This document shows, in pieces, positions 1 through 28,728 of a DNA stretch of 64,000 bases. The stretch spans positions 14,136,001 to 14,200,000 of the forward strand of contig CM082576.2 of NCBI GenBank assembly GCA_040954595.2. The letters are read 5' to 3'. A program made the position numbers and the translations under genes. Source of the DNA: Balanoglossus misakiensis. Lineage: Eukaryota; Hemichordata. Positions within the stretch are counted from its first letter, which is position 1. Every line of letters starts with the position of its first letter. A model generated the notes under the pieces. The model saw only the letters and a program-made list of their open reading frames with translations. It was not told where the DNA came from and did no database searches.

Positions 1-270
1 TTTATTCTGAAACCAGTTGTAAATATTGAGATAAATAATCAATGTCACTACCTCAAATGACAATTTAAATACTTAGGGGTCCATTTCAGTCTGTATACTA
101 GTAATTGTCAGCATGTGTCAATGTATACATGTACCATCCTTATGGTGATATACTATTGTGTCTTCAACCAGTAGTCCTCACCACCACCACTGCATTGTAA
201 TATTTCATGTGTTAGAATTTGCATTTGTTACATATGAACCCGATGTTGTCTTTCTATTAAGATATTGTAG

Positions 271-12819
<12,549 letters not shown>

Positions 12820-12846
12820 AATGTGGCAAAAAGTTTCAGAGGTAAA

Positions 12847-13038
12847 TTAAGGGTCACGGTCACATAAACAAAATGAAATTTGAATTTTAAACATCACTAT
12901 CTCCAGACTGTTGCGGTGATAAACACCAGAAATATCATGAATGGTCATTTTATAAATAATTTGAATGCCAAGACTGGCAGAGGAGGAATTCTTGACATTA
13001 ACAGAATGTATAATATATCAACCTGGAATGACCCTTAA
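12847..13038. mobile_element. Short TTAA-ended MITE just downstream of the DED exon
   Basis: TTAAGGGTCA at 12847 and TGACCCTTAA ending at 13038 form a 10-bp terminal inverted repeat with TTAA at the outside. It begins 28 bp after the stop codon, so it could lie in the 3' UTR of the ZU5-DED gene. Confidence 0.5.
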
Positions 13039-13329
13039 GGATGTACGTTGAAAATTGAAAATATTGTCATTTCTTTTAATTGTTGATTTTGGATTATCCT
13101 ACGGTGTATGTAAAATGAAAATTCGTGATAAAATTAGGGGTCACCGCGCTTGTTTTTTTAAATACAGCGCCCTGAATTTAATCCGTAATAGAAGAAAACT
13201 GCTGACTCAGCATTTTTCACCAACGGTTTGTCTATGGGCAAAATGTTTGACGCAATTTATCTCAAAATAGAGCGCGGACCACACGATTTTATTTAACAAA
13301 TGAATTTATATTTAGTAATTTACTTGACT

Positions 13330-13464
13330 GAGCTATATAACTAGCCGAGGTTGTGTGTGGTCGAATGTTCATTCACTGTATATGTAAAGTAACATAAGCA
13401 CTGGCTTGTATCAAACATAATAAACTGAAAAAAGGGCAGTGAGAATGAGACTTTGGCCCTTTAA
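13330..13464. repeat. Dispersed repeat, partial copy 1 of 3
   Basis: GTGTGTGGTCGAATGTTCATTCACT ... GAGACTTTGGCCCTTTAA matches the copies at 15539-15770 and 17980-18212; all three end in CTTTAA. The family is unidentified and no coding potential is seen. Confidence 0.6.
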
Positions 13465-13539
13465 TGATATGAAAACGTTTAGTGTGTGTAAGAAAACATG
13501 CACTGCGGGCATTAAAATGTCGAAGCTTCCCGAAAATCT

Positions 13540-13930
13540 TGTATGGGAGTGTCACAAGACATAGGTATTTAATTGTCATATATATTCCGGAAATATTTGG
13601 AAAGTTCTAGAAGGTCATTCAAATGTCAAGTTGGAATTGGTATGACCCTGTTAGAACATTCGTGAAGTTTTAGAAGTTTCTAGAATGGTTATTTTAGAAA
13701 GTTATGTCATATTTTTATGATGTCATAGTTATTTTTAGTAACGAATTGACTATAAATTTGGAGTTCTGTGAGCAGTTCTGGATTTGTTCTGGAGTCGCGT
13801 TGAGCGATTGTACCAGCAGAGTGAATAAAGTTCACTGGTGTTTTCACGGTGAAGACTTGCTATTGTGATAGCCTGTGTGTTTCCTTCAGTGTTACACCAA
13901 CCAATGTAAAAGAACCTGGAGGTCACTACA
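13540..13930 (+). mobile_element. Probable solo or truncated gypsy-type LTR
   Basis: The stretch begins TGTATGGGAGTGTCA and ends GGTCACTACA (TG...CA). It contains a TATA-like CTATAAAT at about 13750, a polyadenylation-like GAATAAAG near 13824, and is followed at once by TTGTGGCAGTCTGCG, which looks like a primer-binding region. No gag or pol reading frame follows, so only the LTR and leader seem to be left. Called on layout, not on a database match. Confidence 0.4.
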
Positions 13931-14039
13931 TTGTGGCAGTCTGCGAATCTACTCCTGACGACAGCGCAACGCTTGTATTGTGACAGGGAGCCAATTTCGT
14001 GTACGTCCCCAGGACAGCTCTCACATGGCATTTATAGAT

Positions 14040-15538
14040 AATTACACAAGGGCGTGCTGTATAGAACATACTCTAAAAAAACTGTGAGTCGTGGAAATAG
14101 CTGTCCTGCGTTTTACATGGTCCACAGTGAAGTAAATGGTCCATTACAAGCACTAGGAATGTGCCTTATATAATATAAAATCTAATATACATTTCCTGAC
14201 AGTAATATCACGGACACACTACACAAAGCTTGAGTTAATTTTACTTTTAGTGTGGCCTATTGCACTTTAATTATAAACCAATGATCGATGCGAGCTGTGC
14301 AAATGAAATAAACGTGTTCTCAGTTATCAAATCACGTGACTTTCTCTGCATTTTACGAAGAGGTGTGTACATTTTATTGACTCGGACCGTGTCCCATGCG
14401 TTTGTGTTGCATACTGTGTATGCTTCCAGAAGACAACAGTACTGTGTTGTGTTAATGCGAGATTCATACCATACAGCTGGAATTCTTGGATTTCTATTTT
14501 TTTACACAAGAAATGTTTTATCCGTGTTCACACTGGTGTTGTGACTTCTAGATTAAAGATGTTGAGTATTTGAAAACGATATAACCAATTGGGCGCAGTA
14601 TGTGTCACATGTCCACGTTTGCAAACCTCGCAAAACAGCCTGTTGTAGAAAGCTTGGAACGTCAGAGAACCGGCGAGTTAAGGCCCATGTATGTCACGCA
14701 ATTTCATGAGAGTCCACTTTGCCTATAGTAGCCTGGCATCACCTCGCCTCCCACACGCAGAGTTTGCTGTTTTAACACTCTGTAAAGACAGAAAAGAAGA
14801 AATTAATACATTATGTTGGTGTGTGACTGTAGAGTTAAATCAATTGAAAGGTTATGGTCCTTGAGTTTATTAATAAGGTTGCATCATGCCGTACTGAAAC
14901 AGTTGGAGAAAATTTAAGGTACGTGTGATGTGTGATTTTTTTAATGTGTTAATCATACTAATACAGGAGATCCGAACTTCCTATTTCAACGGGGACTTCG
15001 ATATCTCATTTGTCCATTCATCAAATGCGACAAATACTGGTTTCATATTTGCTGGCAAAACGGTTATCGACAGTACATATGCAATAATAACTTCAACAAT
15101 ATATGTTTCTTGAAGGGTACACGTACATGTACTATGCTAAGGAATACTAAAACCCCAAATGCTTGAATGACACAAAACCGAAACATGACATGTATTGCAC
15201 CATTACCTTGGTGTTGACATATGTATGGACGTTTAGAACTACACCATGTATTGTCCCAGCCGTAGTCCCTCCTTTTCCTGAAAGAATAATGATTCGTGAA
15301 CGATCTAAATGCAATATTGCATATTTCTTCACAAATTTAAACAAATCTGTCTCAGGTTACCCAACTAGAAAGGTGCATCATTAATTGAGATTTTAAAAAT
15401 AAAAAAAGTAAAATTGCCATAAAATAGCTTAGGCTTATGGCTGATTTCGTGAAAATTTGAATATGTCTGATTTAGGTCATATCAACTCTGGCTTAAGTCA
15501 TTCCTAAGGACATGCATAAAAAAAATCAAAGTGATGAC
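14040..15538. other. No gene recognised
   Basis: AT-rich DNA with only short scattered open frames. I looked on the minus strand for the missing last exon of the lectin domain at 15799 (a WND-type motif with a final CxC pattern) and found none. No RNA gene was recognised. Confidence 0.5.
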
Positions 15539-15770
15539 ACGAGTTTGTAGGATATGAGTGTAAAAATCGGGCTAAAAAGAATAAATAGTAAATACCGATT
15601 ATTCATTTTGGCGAGTTATTCACTCTTGTGTCTATACGCGGGATGGAAGTTGTGTGTGGTCGAAAGTTGATTCACTATATATCAACATGCAGACTAACGT
15701 AAACAGTGTCTTGTATCAAACATAATTAATGGGAAAAGGGCAGTGAGAGAGAGACTTTGTCACTTTAAAA
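15539..15770. repeat. Dispersed repeat, copy 2 of 3
   Basis: Shares TATTCATTTTGG, GTGTGGTCGAA, TTGATTCACTATATATC and GTATCAAACATAATT with 17980-18212, in the same order and spacing, and ends in GACTTTGTCACTTTAA. It lies about 30 bp from the last recognised exon of the minus-strand lectin gene. Confidence 0.75.
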
Positions 15771-15798
15771 TAGAGAAAATAGTAGAGTGGATACGCAC

Positions 15799-18671
15799 CA
15801 GAGCTGCACACAGTATTGATCGCTGGTTTCACTTGGATTCCGACGCTCCCAGCCCTGATAGCTAGACGGTCCCAGATAGTCTCCGCCATCCACCCACTGG
15901 TAATCCTCCGCAACCTGAGATTGGTTACCACCGTTGGACAACCCCACCCAGACGCTGCCGTCCACTGTCGCGTTGACCAGACCCGTCACGCACTTCTCGG
16001 TCACCTCGTCTCTAATACTCCAGAAAACGCCGCTGGAATTCTCACAGCTCGTCTTCGCCGCGTCCCACTCCGTCAGCTCCGTGTGCAGTGTATATCGCTT
16101 GCAGTACACGACGGCGGAGTATGGTTGTTGGTCTGGAAATAAAAATGTCAACAACAAAATCAGGATAGTCTTGAAAAGCTAAATATAAAGGAATATTGTT
16201 AAAAATCGCAGTTCAGGTGTTTACAGTCAATACCCCATTTCTAACATCCATATTTTATTGACCCCATTTGTTATCCTTAGTTTCTGCAAATATTTAGTGA
16301 CGTATTATAAAGCTAATTCTTACCTGGAAATGTTTGACAAATCAACTGACATGTTTGACCGTCGTCTCTGAGTTCGTAGCTCGGATTACAGGAACAATTG
16401 ACTTGGGACGGACTCTCTTGGTTACAAATGTGTTGGCAACCTCCATTATTCACACCACAGGAATAAATATCAGGGCCTGAAATGTGTTGGACGAGAACAC
16501 AATGCATATGTTATTCACGATAACACTTCGTACAGGAAGTCTACACACTGAACCATTTTGGGACTGTAGGAAAAATATAATACTGGTAATTATGATCATG
16601 GTCAATTAACTGACCCACAAACAAACAAACAAACAAACAAACAAACAAACAAACAAACAAACAAACAAACAAACAAACAAACAAACAAACACAGTGATAA
16701 TGAGTTTTGACAGTAAATGACAAACAATGTTCGATATCATATTTTTTCAAGAATCAGGTACTACCTAAGAAGAAAACATTGAAACAAGTGAGTAAAATCT
16801 GACAAAGTATAAGTTGGATATAGCATCAGCTGAGTGTATATCGAGATATGGCTGTGTATGTCATTCTAGGATGGTTTTCGTTGCGATTGCAGTCTGCATT
16901 TTCGATGCCTAATAAAATCGTATCCGTGAGTAAGAAACTGTGGGTTGAGTTCCACAGTTACAATGGCTGCGCCGGCGAACTAAATTCGGGTATTAAGTTG
17001 GTCATACAGGAAACCGAAATAACACGAAAAGAGGTTAGGAGGTTAATGTGGTGACGGTGTTTGCAAAGGTAAAATAAGTGTAAGCCTTTGCAAAGTTGCG
17101 CCAGCGTCATTGATATGTAGCAGCTATCGATTGGCTTCCAAAGTCTCATAGGCATTTGATTGTCTGATGTACTTTCATTTTGTAGTGTGTACACATCGTG
17201 ATACTCAGTAAACATTAGCGCGATGCTCTGCATAGGTTAAGACACTCATGTGAAATATGTAGTTCAGTATATACGAAATTTAAATTTGCTTCCGCAGACA
17301 CGGCCCCAGAAAGTCAACTTCACCAACTTGCAAGCGTTGCTGTTTTGCTCGGAGCGGGAAACGTATAAATGGATTCGATTTCTATCCCCGCAATCTGACG
17401 CTATATATTATTCTCAGTCGATATAAATCTTTATTTGCACTGTGATATTGACTTTTACGACACAGTTATTCATTCTGATATTGAGTGATTTTGCGTGATT
17501 GGGCAATTATTCGATCGATTCATACAATATGTACACGACGATGGAAAAGGGCTTGTTTAGCAACTCATTCCAAGCGGCCCAGGTTCAACTCACTGTATTC
17601 AAAATATCGAATGAATCACAGGGCTTCTGAAAGGGTGCCTTGTCGGCGGACTCGATATTTTTTTGTATCTTTTGAGTATACAATCGGAAACTTGTTGATG
17701 CATTTTCTCCCATTTGAAATCTCAACGACAGGTAATTTTGAGCTATACGTGGAAAATTCTCCATATTTAGCAAAAACACGGTACTTGGATATAGTTCAGA
17801 CCTTATGAATGTAGATGAATGTTCTGGCATTCTGAAATGCAATAATCTTTCGTACAGCACAAACTGAATGCCCGGCCACAGGCGAAACTTGGACAGGTAT
17901 TCTTAGAGTTTTACTTGAAGTGAGTTACTATATATGCAGTGATCCTGTACTGAAGCTACAAGGTGTGAAACGCCGATCAGTGTGTAGGATATGTGAGTAG
18001 AAATCTCGCCAAAATGAATAAATGGTAAACACCGATTATTCATTTTGGAGAGTTTTTCACTCTCGTGTCATAAAGTGGGATGGAAGTCGCGTGTGGTCGA
18101 ACGTTGATTCACTATATATCGTATCCACATGTAGAATAACATAAACGGTGTATTGTATCAAACATAATTGATGGGAAAATGGCAGTGAAAGAGAGACTTT
18201 GTCCCTTTAATTTGGGTCACACGGAAATTAAACCCCTCTCATTTTTAAATCCATATATCTTCCACTTCTTTGCGAGGTTAAGGGGCAAATTGGAACAGGC
18301 GTTATTTCTCAGTCATCATGAGCAATCGATACTTACGGGCACACATGCATGCCCGAACACAATTAATGTTATATGCGAACTATTTTTATCAAAACAGCAG
18401 TCGTTTCATTGCAAACTTTGTAATTTGCAAATGTTATGATATCTTAACAAAGTGCAAAGAGTTTAGCAGTATTCGTACCTGCAGTAGTGACGTTGCCTTC
18501 ACGATTGTCAGGATTTTGCCACGTTTCGATATTTGTAGGTTGGCTGCCGGCATCTTTCGCTAACGAAGTGGCAGTTGCCGCTACAACAGCGGTAACGGCC
18601 ATCAGGCCCGCTGACGTCAGAAGAAAGATACAGAGGATTCGTCTCCGACGCCGTCTCCTGTCTTCGTTTTG
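15799..18671 (-). CDS. Type II membrane protein with EGF and C-type lectin domain (incomplete at both ends)
   Basis: Three minus-strand exons join in phase: 18671-18479, 16476-16324 and 16132-15799. Exon 1 encodes a basic run (RRRRRRR) followed by a hydrophobic helix (ILCIFLLTSAGLMAVTAVV), then polar sequence with an N-glycosylation site, as in a type II membrane protein with the N-terminus in the cytoplasm. Exon 2 is an EGF-like module with six cysteines (CGVNNGGCQHIC ... CSCNPSYELRDDGQTC). Exon 3 is a C-type lectin-like domain with WVGL and WVDGG. RNPS stands where a sugar-binding EPN or QPD would be, so a classical calcium-sugar site is doubtful. The final strand and last cysteines are missing: after the donor at 15798 I found no exon that completes the fold. 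The start codon exon upstream was not found either. Confidence 0.7.
16614..16690. repeat. (AAAC)n microsatellite
   Basis: About 19 AAAC units in the intron of the minus-strand lectin gene. Confidence 0.97.
17980..18212. repeat. Dispersed repeat, copy 3 of 3
   Basis: Parallel to 15539-15770 along the whole length, ending in GACTTTGTCCCTTTAA. It lies in the intron between the membrane-anchor exon and the EGF exon of the lectin gene. Confidence 0.75.
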
Positions 18672-21334
18672 CTAAATCATAAAACAATTATCGTTATTCT
18701 CTAATCAGATATAGACCAGTGTATTTGTATTACATGTATCGCATTTTGTACTCCAAGAAGACATGAACTTCCCGTTCACACTTGAACGTGAACATGCATG
18801 CGATTAATTTTAAAGTGAACGTCGGCATGAAAATTCTAAAATACTGGTAAATAAGTGAACACGATACTAATCTATACGCTTAAAGGCAAATGTGAGTTTC
18901 GCCGGGCAGGAGTTCAGTGAATGTTCATGCAGCAAAATTTTATTATGAATGTCACCCTTTAGCCATGACAAACATCGCATATATACAGCATTGCAGTTAA
19001 ACAACCAACGCGACGTTTTTTCATGATGTGTCAGCAGTGTGGGCAAAATGAACCCAGATGTCTGAATGCTATCGAAACAAAATCTATGAAAGAAACGCCG
19101 ATCCATACCCTTACTGCATCTCCAGTGTCTTCATGGTGGGCAACCGAGTTCATTTCTGTTTTGGTTGTGAAGGCGAGCGCGCAAATATTCAAGAAAAGAC
19201 GAGACCACTTAAGATAGGGATTGCAAGTTTGTGTGTTGGCCCTTGAATATGTATAACAAAATCAAGTAGGCCTACATGGTTCGCGTGGGCTTGTGCAAGA
19301 CCTCGGCCTTCACGATGTCGCACGAAAATAGTGCTAACGTGTTGATTCGTTCAAAAGAATATTGCAAACGGACATACATGTAGGTGCTACCTTTATCCAT
19401 ATGCTATATGCATACACTATACGTATTGTGAGCATGCAAAAGCGATGGTTGCAGCCTCAAACATAAAAACATGTCGAGAGCTGGACCGGACCTGCTGAAA
19501 CTGTCCACAAATTGAAGAGAGAGAGAGAGAGAGAGAAGTTTTGTAAATAGTTTTCTAATATCGTCATATCATAATATCAAATGTCATGAATGTCGACCAT
19601 CATGCATCGCTTTTGCCTCGAGTCGGCCATTTTCAGCCCGGAGAGTTTTCTCTAGGATAAGCGTTTCCCCAGCTCCAGACCCTCTTTCTGGAGCGCAGCG
19701 GAAGAAGCAGAGGAGTCTGGGTAACCGAGACTAGTCATAGCTATGACAGTAGCTATCTAATTAGTATGACAGAACTCCGTGGCCTCTGTACGCGGTCTGT
19801 GTTGTACGGAAGTTATTTTCACGGGTGACGTGGTGTATTCTGCGCTGTTACAATTTACTCTGTTGGTCCCATTTGTTTACTCCTTTGTATAAAATGCCGT
19901 TTAAAACCCCCTCTCCACTGAAAATTATTGCATGGTCACGTGACTTGTTTGCGTCGTTCCGTACTGAAATTGGCTGGAGAAAAATGATGAGACGTGTTGT
20001 GCATGATTTCTGTTTATATTAGTCTATTATCATAATATTGCATACGGAGACTAAAAATACTACTCAATTTGACGGCAACGACAAGGTAATCGGTAGTGCA
20101 TATGCAATAATGAAAGATACGCTTTGTAGGCCCAGGTATACGAGCGCCTGTTGACGCTAACGCCAAAGTAGTACTGTCTTGCTTCAAATGAGCCAATAAA
20201 CTCTTCCCAATCGTCAGAAATACCATATTAAGAATGTTCTCCATGACGCAGAAAAGAATTGTTGTACCATTTCCCACAATCCTAAGTGGGTTTGGCATTT
20301 AGTGCTCGTTAAGCTGCCTCAATGCGACATGTTGCCATCCCATAATTCCGTGAGTCACTCTTAAGTGTTGACAGACAAAGCCCGATATATTATAGCCTAA
20401 ATAAATTGTACTAGTACACGCGTGTGCAACTGTGACAGAAAACATTGTTGGAGATAAAAAAAATATATGCTTTAAAAATTTGTTTTATGACTTTTCTTGG
20501 TTGTTGGCGGTGGGCACCTGGGGAGTGATTTATTCACATTCATATTTTTAACAGGATTGTATGACATTTAATGGGAAATTCAATCAACTTTTACAAACAC
20601 AGAACAACATGTAAACGGATGCAATATTTGACAAACTGTCCCCAACTTTAATAAATTCAGGTTGCTCATTCGTGATGAGATGCTATCACATACGTACTTG
20701 GTATCAAAAGGTGCGTGGGCAGAAAGCCTACAGAACTCGTTTGGTGAACTTTGTAAAACGGTAGGGGAAGAACAAACAATATTTCAGTCAGCCTGGCATG
20801 TATTGGCATCAGATGACCCCTCCCCTCTCGTACGAACGCTGGTGTATAATCAGCCATAAAAGAGCAAATCACACGTGTTTCTGAAATTCTGTCTTTCAAA
20901 CGCGAGTACTTTCGTACCTCGGATCAAAGCACCGGTTAACCGGTCAACATGTGCGTTAGACCACCTGTCAAGTCACCTGTTATTTATACACTGGAATATT
21001 TAAGGGTGCGACATATAGAACAGGCCCTTTCAATAGATTATTCATACCCTGGTGGTTTCGATTTATCTGTTTACTCTCTGTCCACCACACTGGTGTTAAA
21101 GGAATTTTGTCGGGCTAAAGCTACATTAACTCAAGCATGAAAATCTAAAAGTACACATCAAATGTTGGCTTGCGTTGTTATTAATATTAAAATGTCTTGC
21201 TGGTTTGTGTCATTAAAAAAGGACTGAATTCTTATAAAAGACGCAACTGACAGACGAAAGATTGGTTGGAGAGTCCTTGCAGAGAGTCCGCGTATAAGTG
21301 GTTACGTCTGTGAGATCATTCCAGAGTCTCGACA
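18672..21334. other. Intergenic; no gene recognised
   Basis: Probably holds the 5' end of the minus-strand lectin gene and the promoter of the plus-strand lectin at 21335, but no exon could be supported. A short GA tract lies at about 19518. Sequence at about 19710-19730 (GTCTGGGTAACCGAGACTA) matches the arm end of the palindrome at 35717-35801. Confidence 0.5.
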
Positions 21335-24300
21335 ATGTTTCAAAGAAAACGGTTCGCAGTAATTCTCTTTTGTGTGCTCTCCTTGTTTGAGTTTCCGAAA
21401 TGTGACGGCCACTTTCAGCAGCACCGTAAGTATTGAGATTGAGAAAATATTTTGTCTCGTATTTCACATTTTTCTACGCGCGGAAATATGTTACACTTTT
21501 AATCGAGCGCAATACCGTTCTCAATAATCGAAAATCTCCATCGCGTGTAAACTTGGATTTCACTTTACCTGTCACTGTGCGTTTTTCTTCGTTTGTCGGT
21601 CGGCGATTGAGAATGAGTGCGTTTTATCTGTACTTTTATGTCAACGTTTCAGTTTGTGAAGATGAATGGCATCATTTCAAAGGCAAATGCTACTACGTGT
21701 TCCGAGACGAAATTTACCCTTACCAAGAGGCGAGAGAGGTTTGTACTGGTCTCGGTGGAATGTTGGTTAAGATAAACAACGATCAAGAGCAACTGTATTT
21801 GAAAGGTAGGATATTGTACAACTTAACTAGTTCACTATAGAAATCTTGAGGTTTATACTTGTGTCTCCATCACAATCGCATTGCCCAGTCGTATAAACTT
21901 ATATTTTTACGATTGTTTCACAATGCCTTCAAATTACTATGGTTTGCAGTATTTTGACAACTTCATACGTAAACAGTGTCGATGTTCACACTGGGATCAG
22001 ATACACTATTTGCCATTTGTAAACAGAGAGGATTACTAGTAATCATTTGACGAGTCGCTTTGTGGCAAAGTTGAAGCATAGAACCTGCATGGCGGTGGGT
22101 TCAACAGAGCGCGCGCTGCGAATAGGTGTTTTACGTTCTCAGGTCTGCCAGGAATACCCGTCTCAAATCTGAAACGTTTCGTAATAGTTTATGCCAGTAT
22201 TTGAGCTGAGACATTTCAGAATCATTTCATTGGTTCCTTTATGAAATAGATTGATTGAATCGTAAGTTTTCTTTGTCGATTTCTCATTTTCCCAGGGTAT
22301 ACGCTATTGAACAGACATCTGTGGATTGGAGCAACCGACCTTGAACATGAAGGAAGATGGAAGTGGGAAGACGGAACTCCTGTAAGTCTTTACATTATTT
22401 GAACCAGCATGATTGTGCCATGTCTCCCAATTGATGGGATACATTCGTAGAGTGTGGTCGGGATGTCGGTTGATGAAGAGACGGGAACACGCGTAGAGTG
22501 TAAATTTAAACGCCGATGAATCATTACAATCCAGCACTCAATAATATAATCGGTCGAGTCGTATGGCCGGCCATGTCCGGATCCGCAGCAGCAGTCAACG
22601 CTTTTAAATCACATTGTATCAGAAAGCATTATTGCAGTTTCGCAAAGCTGATAGAAGATCACACATGAACATAACGCACGCACGCACGAGGTTTCGGTGG
22701 GATCTTTGTGAGGTTGCGGTTTTCCGATGCAGGTAAGGTGGGGCCGGGTTCGTCGTGGGGCAGAGCTGTCTTGTCACCACGTTTGATAAGATTTTCTCGT
22801 CACTGGTTCCGATGGGGTATCGGAGGTTCCGTGTTTAGATGTGCTGTCGAGCCGGGATCAACTGCATGACGCATGTCTAAACTATATGCCCTAGGTTGAA
22901 GCCATCCTCGATCTTTGTGATTTTATGAAAACGGGAAGCATATACATATATATAATTAAACATTGGCGTATAAACCACAATTGCAACTTATATTCTGTGA
23001 GTGTGTTAGCACATTGATCTTAGGGGGTTTGATTTTTAAAGATGGGTTTACAATTTACAGAGCAAGCATATTCTGTGCATAAGCATCTTCGGTTACCGCG
23101 TGCAAGTCCCTCGGGGTATGTTTTTTTGTGTTAAATTGTGATTTAACCTGCATTCATAGACTAAAGATGCTTTAGATATCTATAGTGAGTCAGAATTTCT
23201 CCTTTGACATGAAGTCAACACAGGCCACATTTTGAAGAATTTTCTCTGCGAAGGACTCGGAAACGTAGAGACCTTTACAATGTTGCCACGTAATCGACAA
23301 CTACGGTGGTAGAGGTGAGAAACATTTCAATGATAGTCTTGATATAACAGACAGTCCTTATTTTCAACAGGTAACATACTCTTATTGGTACCCTGGACAA
23401 CCGAATAATGCCGGAAACAACGAACACTGTGCCCATTTGCACAAAACTTGGAAGGCAAAATGGAACGACGCCCCTTGCACAACTAGTATGGGATTCATTT
23501 GTGAAAAGGATACATGTAAGTACGTCTTTGATTGGTGCTTTCTGAGTCAGTCGAGGAGACCCGGCGAGGCTTTGTAGCTCGACGGGCTTTGCAACAATTA
23601 AAGGGGAAATCCGTCGTAGCTGATTTCTACATAATTTGGTAGCTTTGATGTCACTCTTTCAGAAAAAAACATATTCGCCATGTATAGGTCGCGCGATTTT
23701 TTACAAAATCTAGAGAAAGTTCCAATATGGCGTTTACTGTAATTTGAATCATGGGAAAAAAAGCGCCAGGACCAACTTCCGCCCACCTTAGTGTGGGTGA
23801 TACCATTTTCCGATTGGTGTCACTGCGTCACAAGCTAAGCGTATTTGCATATTTTCGATGGGTTATAGCTCATGAAAACTGTCAATAGATGACAAATTTT
23901 CGACTTTGCTGATGATTGTTTATCAACTGATGCAAAGAACAAACAATAGCTATGAAAATACGCCTAGTCTGTCGCCCAGTGACACCTATCGGAGAATGGT
24001 ATCACCCACACCATGGTGGGCGGAAGTTGGTCCTGGCGCTTTTTTTCCCATGATTCAAATTACAGTAAACGCCATATTGGAAATTCTGCCAACTTTCCCT
24101 AGATTTTGTAAAAAATCGCGCGACCTATACATGGCGAATATGTTTTTTTCTGAAAGAGTGACATCAAAGCTACCAAATTATGTAGAAATCAGCTACAACG
24201 GATTTCCCCTTTAACTGTTAGGTACATTGCCGAGAAAAACAAATCAAATAGGTCAAGTTTTAGGGTAGTTTCCGCCTGTATAGAACACCACATCCCGGAC

Positions 24301-25690
24301 ACATTCTATCTCTTATCCCAACTCTAACAAGAAGGCGGGAAATATCCGGATTGTATGTCTCAAGAGACTAATTACTGTTCTGGAGACCACCTTGATCTAT
24401 ATGCGTCGATCGAAGTTCCGTTTGATATTAAAATTAGGCAGGATAACTATGAAATAGTACCCGTGTACACATTTGGGGGGAGCCATGACAGTTTGAGGTA
24501 GGAAAAATGACCCATAAGAGACAGAGACTCGAATATTCTTTTCTGTTCAGTGTGCAAAGTTACCGACGTCGGTGTAGAGAGTGGCGCCATTCCAGACTCA
24601 CAGATGACTGCCAGTAGCTATTACAGTGGCACAGACATGCCTTACCAAGGAAGACTAAATTATCATGTAACCGGGCGTGCTCATGCTTGGTGTTCAAAAA
24701 ATAACGCAGTCGGACAATGGTTACAAATAGACCTCGGACGTACCAGGAAGGTTGTCAAAGTGGCAACGCAGGTAATGATCTTCCACTGTCGACATTTCTT
24801 TGCATTGTGGAAAATTTTCGAGCCCGTGTCCACCGACTTACGTGAACCAAGCTGAAATAGCTAGTTACACGTATGTGCCTTTTTGAATTTGCCATCGGAG
24901 TATATGTCACTTCGGCAAAGCTAAAATATTTTCGACTAAAATGTAAACGGTATTCCTTTAAAGATTGCGTATTGTTTAATTATATTTTACCCAGGGACGT
25001 GGTGATTGGCGTGATCAGTGGGTCAAATCTTACAAATTACGATACATCGACGAATCAACTTGGAAATATCTGACTGATTCTACAGGCAACGAAATGGTAC
25101 GCTTTAAATGATAAGCCACCGATTTACAGGCCGCGTGTGTCATCTCTCTCCCCCTCTCTCGTGAGAATGGAAAAAAAGAGAAATATTTCTACGGTTGGTC
25201 GTGTTATGGCAGAAGTACTTCGTTGGTTGGTATACGAAGATGTTTTTGAAAACGGTGTACCTGGACGACAACGTAGAGTTAACTATGCCAACATTTTGCG
25301 AAACATGTCCAAGTTTTCTTTATACACGTGTAACAGTCTTCGAAGTCTTGGAAGAGAATCGATCGGAAAAGACGATAGTTTCATTCTCGCGTTTAAGGCT
25401 CAGACATAAAACACTCATGAGGTTTTTTTCTGGTATATTCTTGTGACTACCTGGATTGCAATATTGTTCACCTATCAGCTATCTTCACAATAAAATGTGC
25501 ATGTTAACATGAATAAATGTCAAATCTATCTTATTCTTCATTACAGTTGTTTTCTGGGAACTATGACAGGAATACAATTGTCTACCACGAGTTCTTCAGA
25601 AACGCCTTCATCGCTGAGTACGTTAGATTTTACCCGATGACGTGGCACACTCACATTTCCATGCGAGTTGAAGTCTACGCATGTGAATAA
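21335..25690 (+). CDS. Secreted C-type lectin with F5/8 type C (discoidin) domain
   Basis: Complete gene in seven exons: 21335-21425, 21653-21805, 22296-22381, 23371-23515, 24551-24771, 24995-25096, 25547-25690; total 942 nt, 313 residues. Exon 1 gives a signal peptide (KRFAVILFCVLSLFEF). Residues about 32-126 form a long-form C-type lectin domain: CEDEWHHFKGKCYY, LWIGATD, then QPN, a later Glu-His-Cys and WND, ending FICEK. QPN with WND is compatible with a calcium-dependent sugar site; EPN prefers mannose-type and QPD galactose-type ligands, so specificity is unclear. The rest is one discoidin domain (GQWLQIDLGR, GRGDWRDQWVKSYKLRY, VRFYPMTWHTHISMRVEVYAC). Likely a secreted recognition protein. 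The first ATG is chosen because it opens the signal peptide. Confidence 0.9.
23601..24211. mobile_element. Large foldback MITE with TA target duplication
   Basis: Arms of roughly 240 bp (AAGGGGAAATCCGT and complement) enclose a short loop near 23830-23950. TA dinucleotides flank both ends (23599-23600 and 24212-24213), as for Tc1/mariner-type elements. It sits in intron 4 of the lectin-discoidin gene. Confidence 0.8.
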
Positions 25691-25766
25691 TGTACAACTA
25701 ATATTGTGTCGGTTTGTCACCATTTGGTGATTGCAAATATCTGTTCAAAGTAAAATTTCAGTAAGC

Positions 25767-25772
25767 AATAAA
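25767..25772 (+). promoter_or_regulatory. Polyadenylation signal AATAAA
   Basis: AATAAA 77 bp after the stop codon of the lectin-discoidin gene, the first one in its 3' region, about 30 bp before the giant microsatellite. Confidence 0.6.
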
Positions 25773-25801
25773 GTATGATCTTGCATCAGAATTTTAGAAC
25801 G

Positions 25802-28728
<2,927 letters not shown>

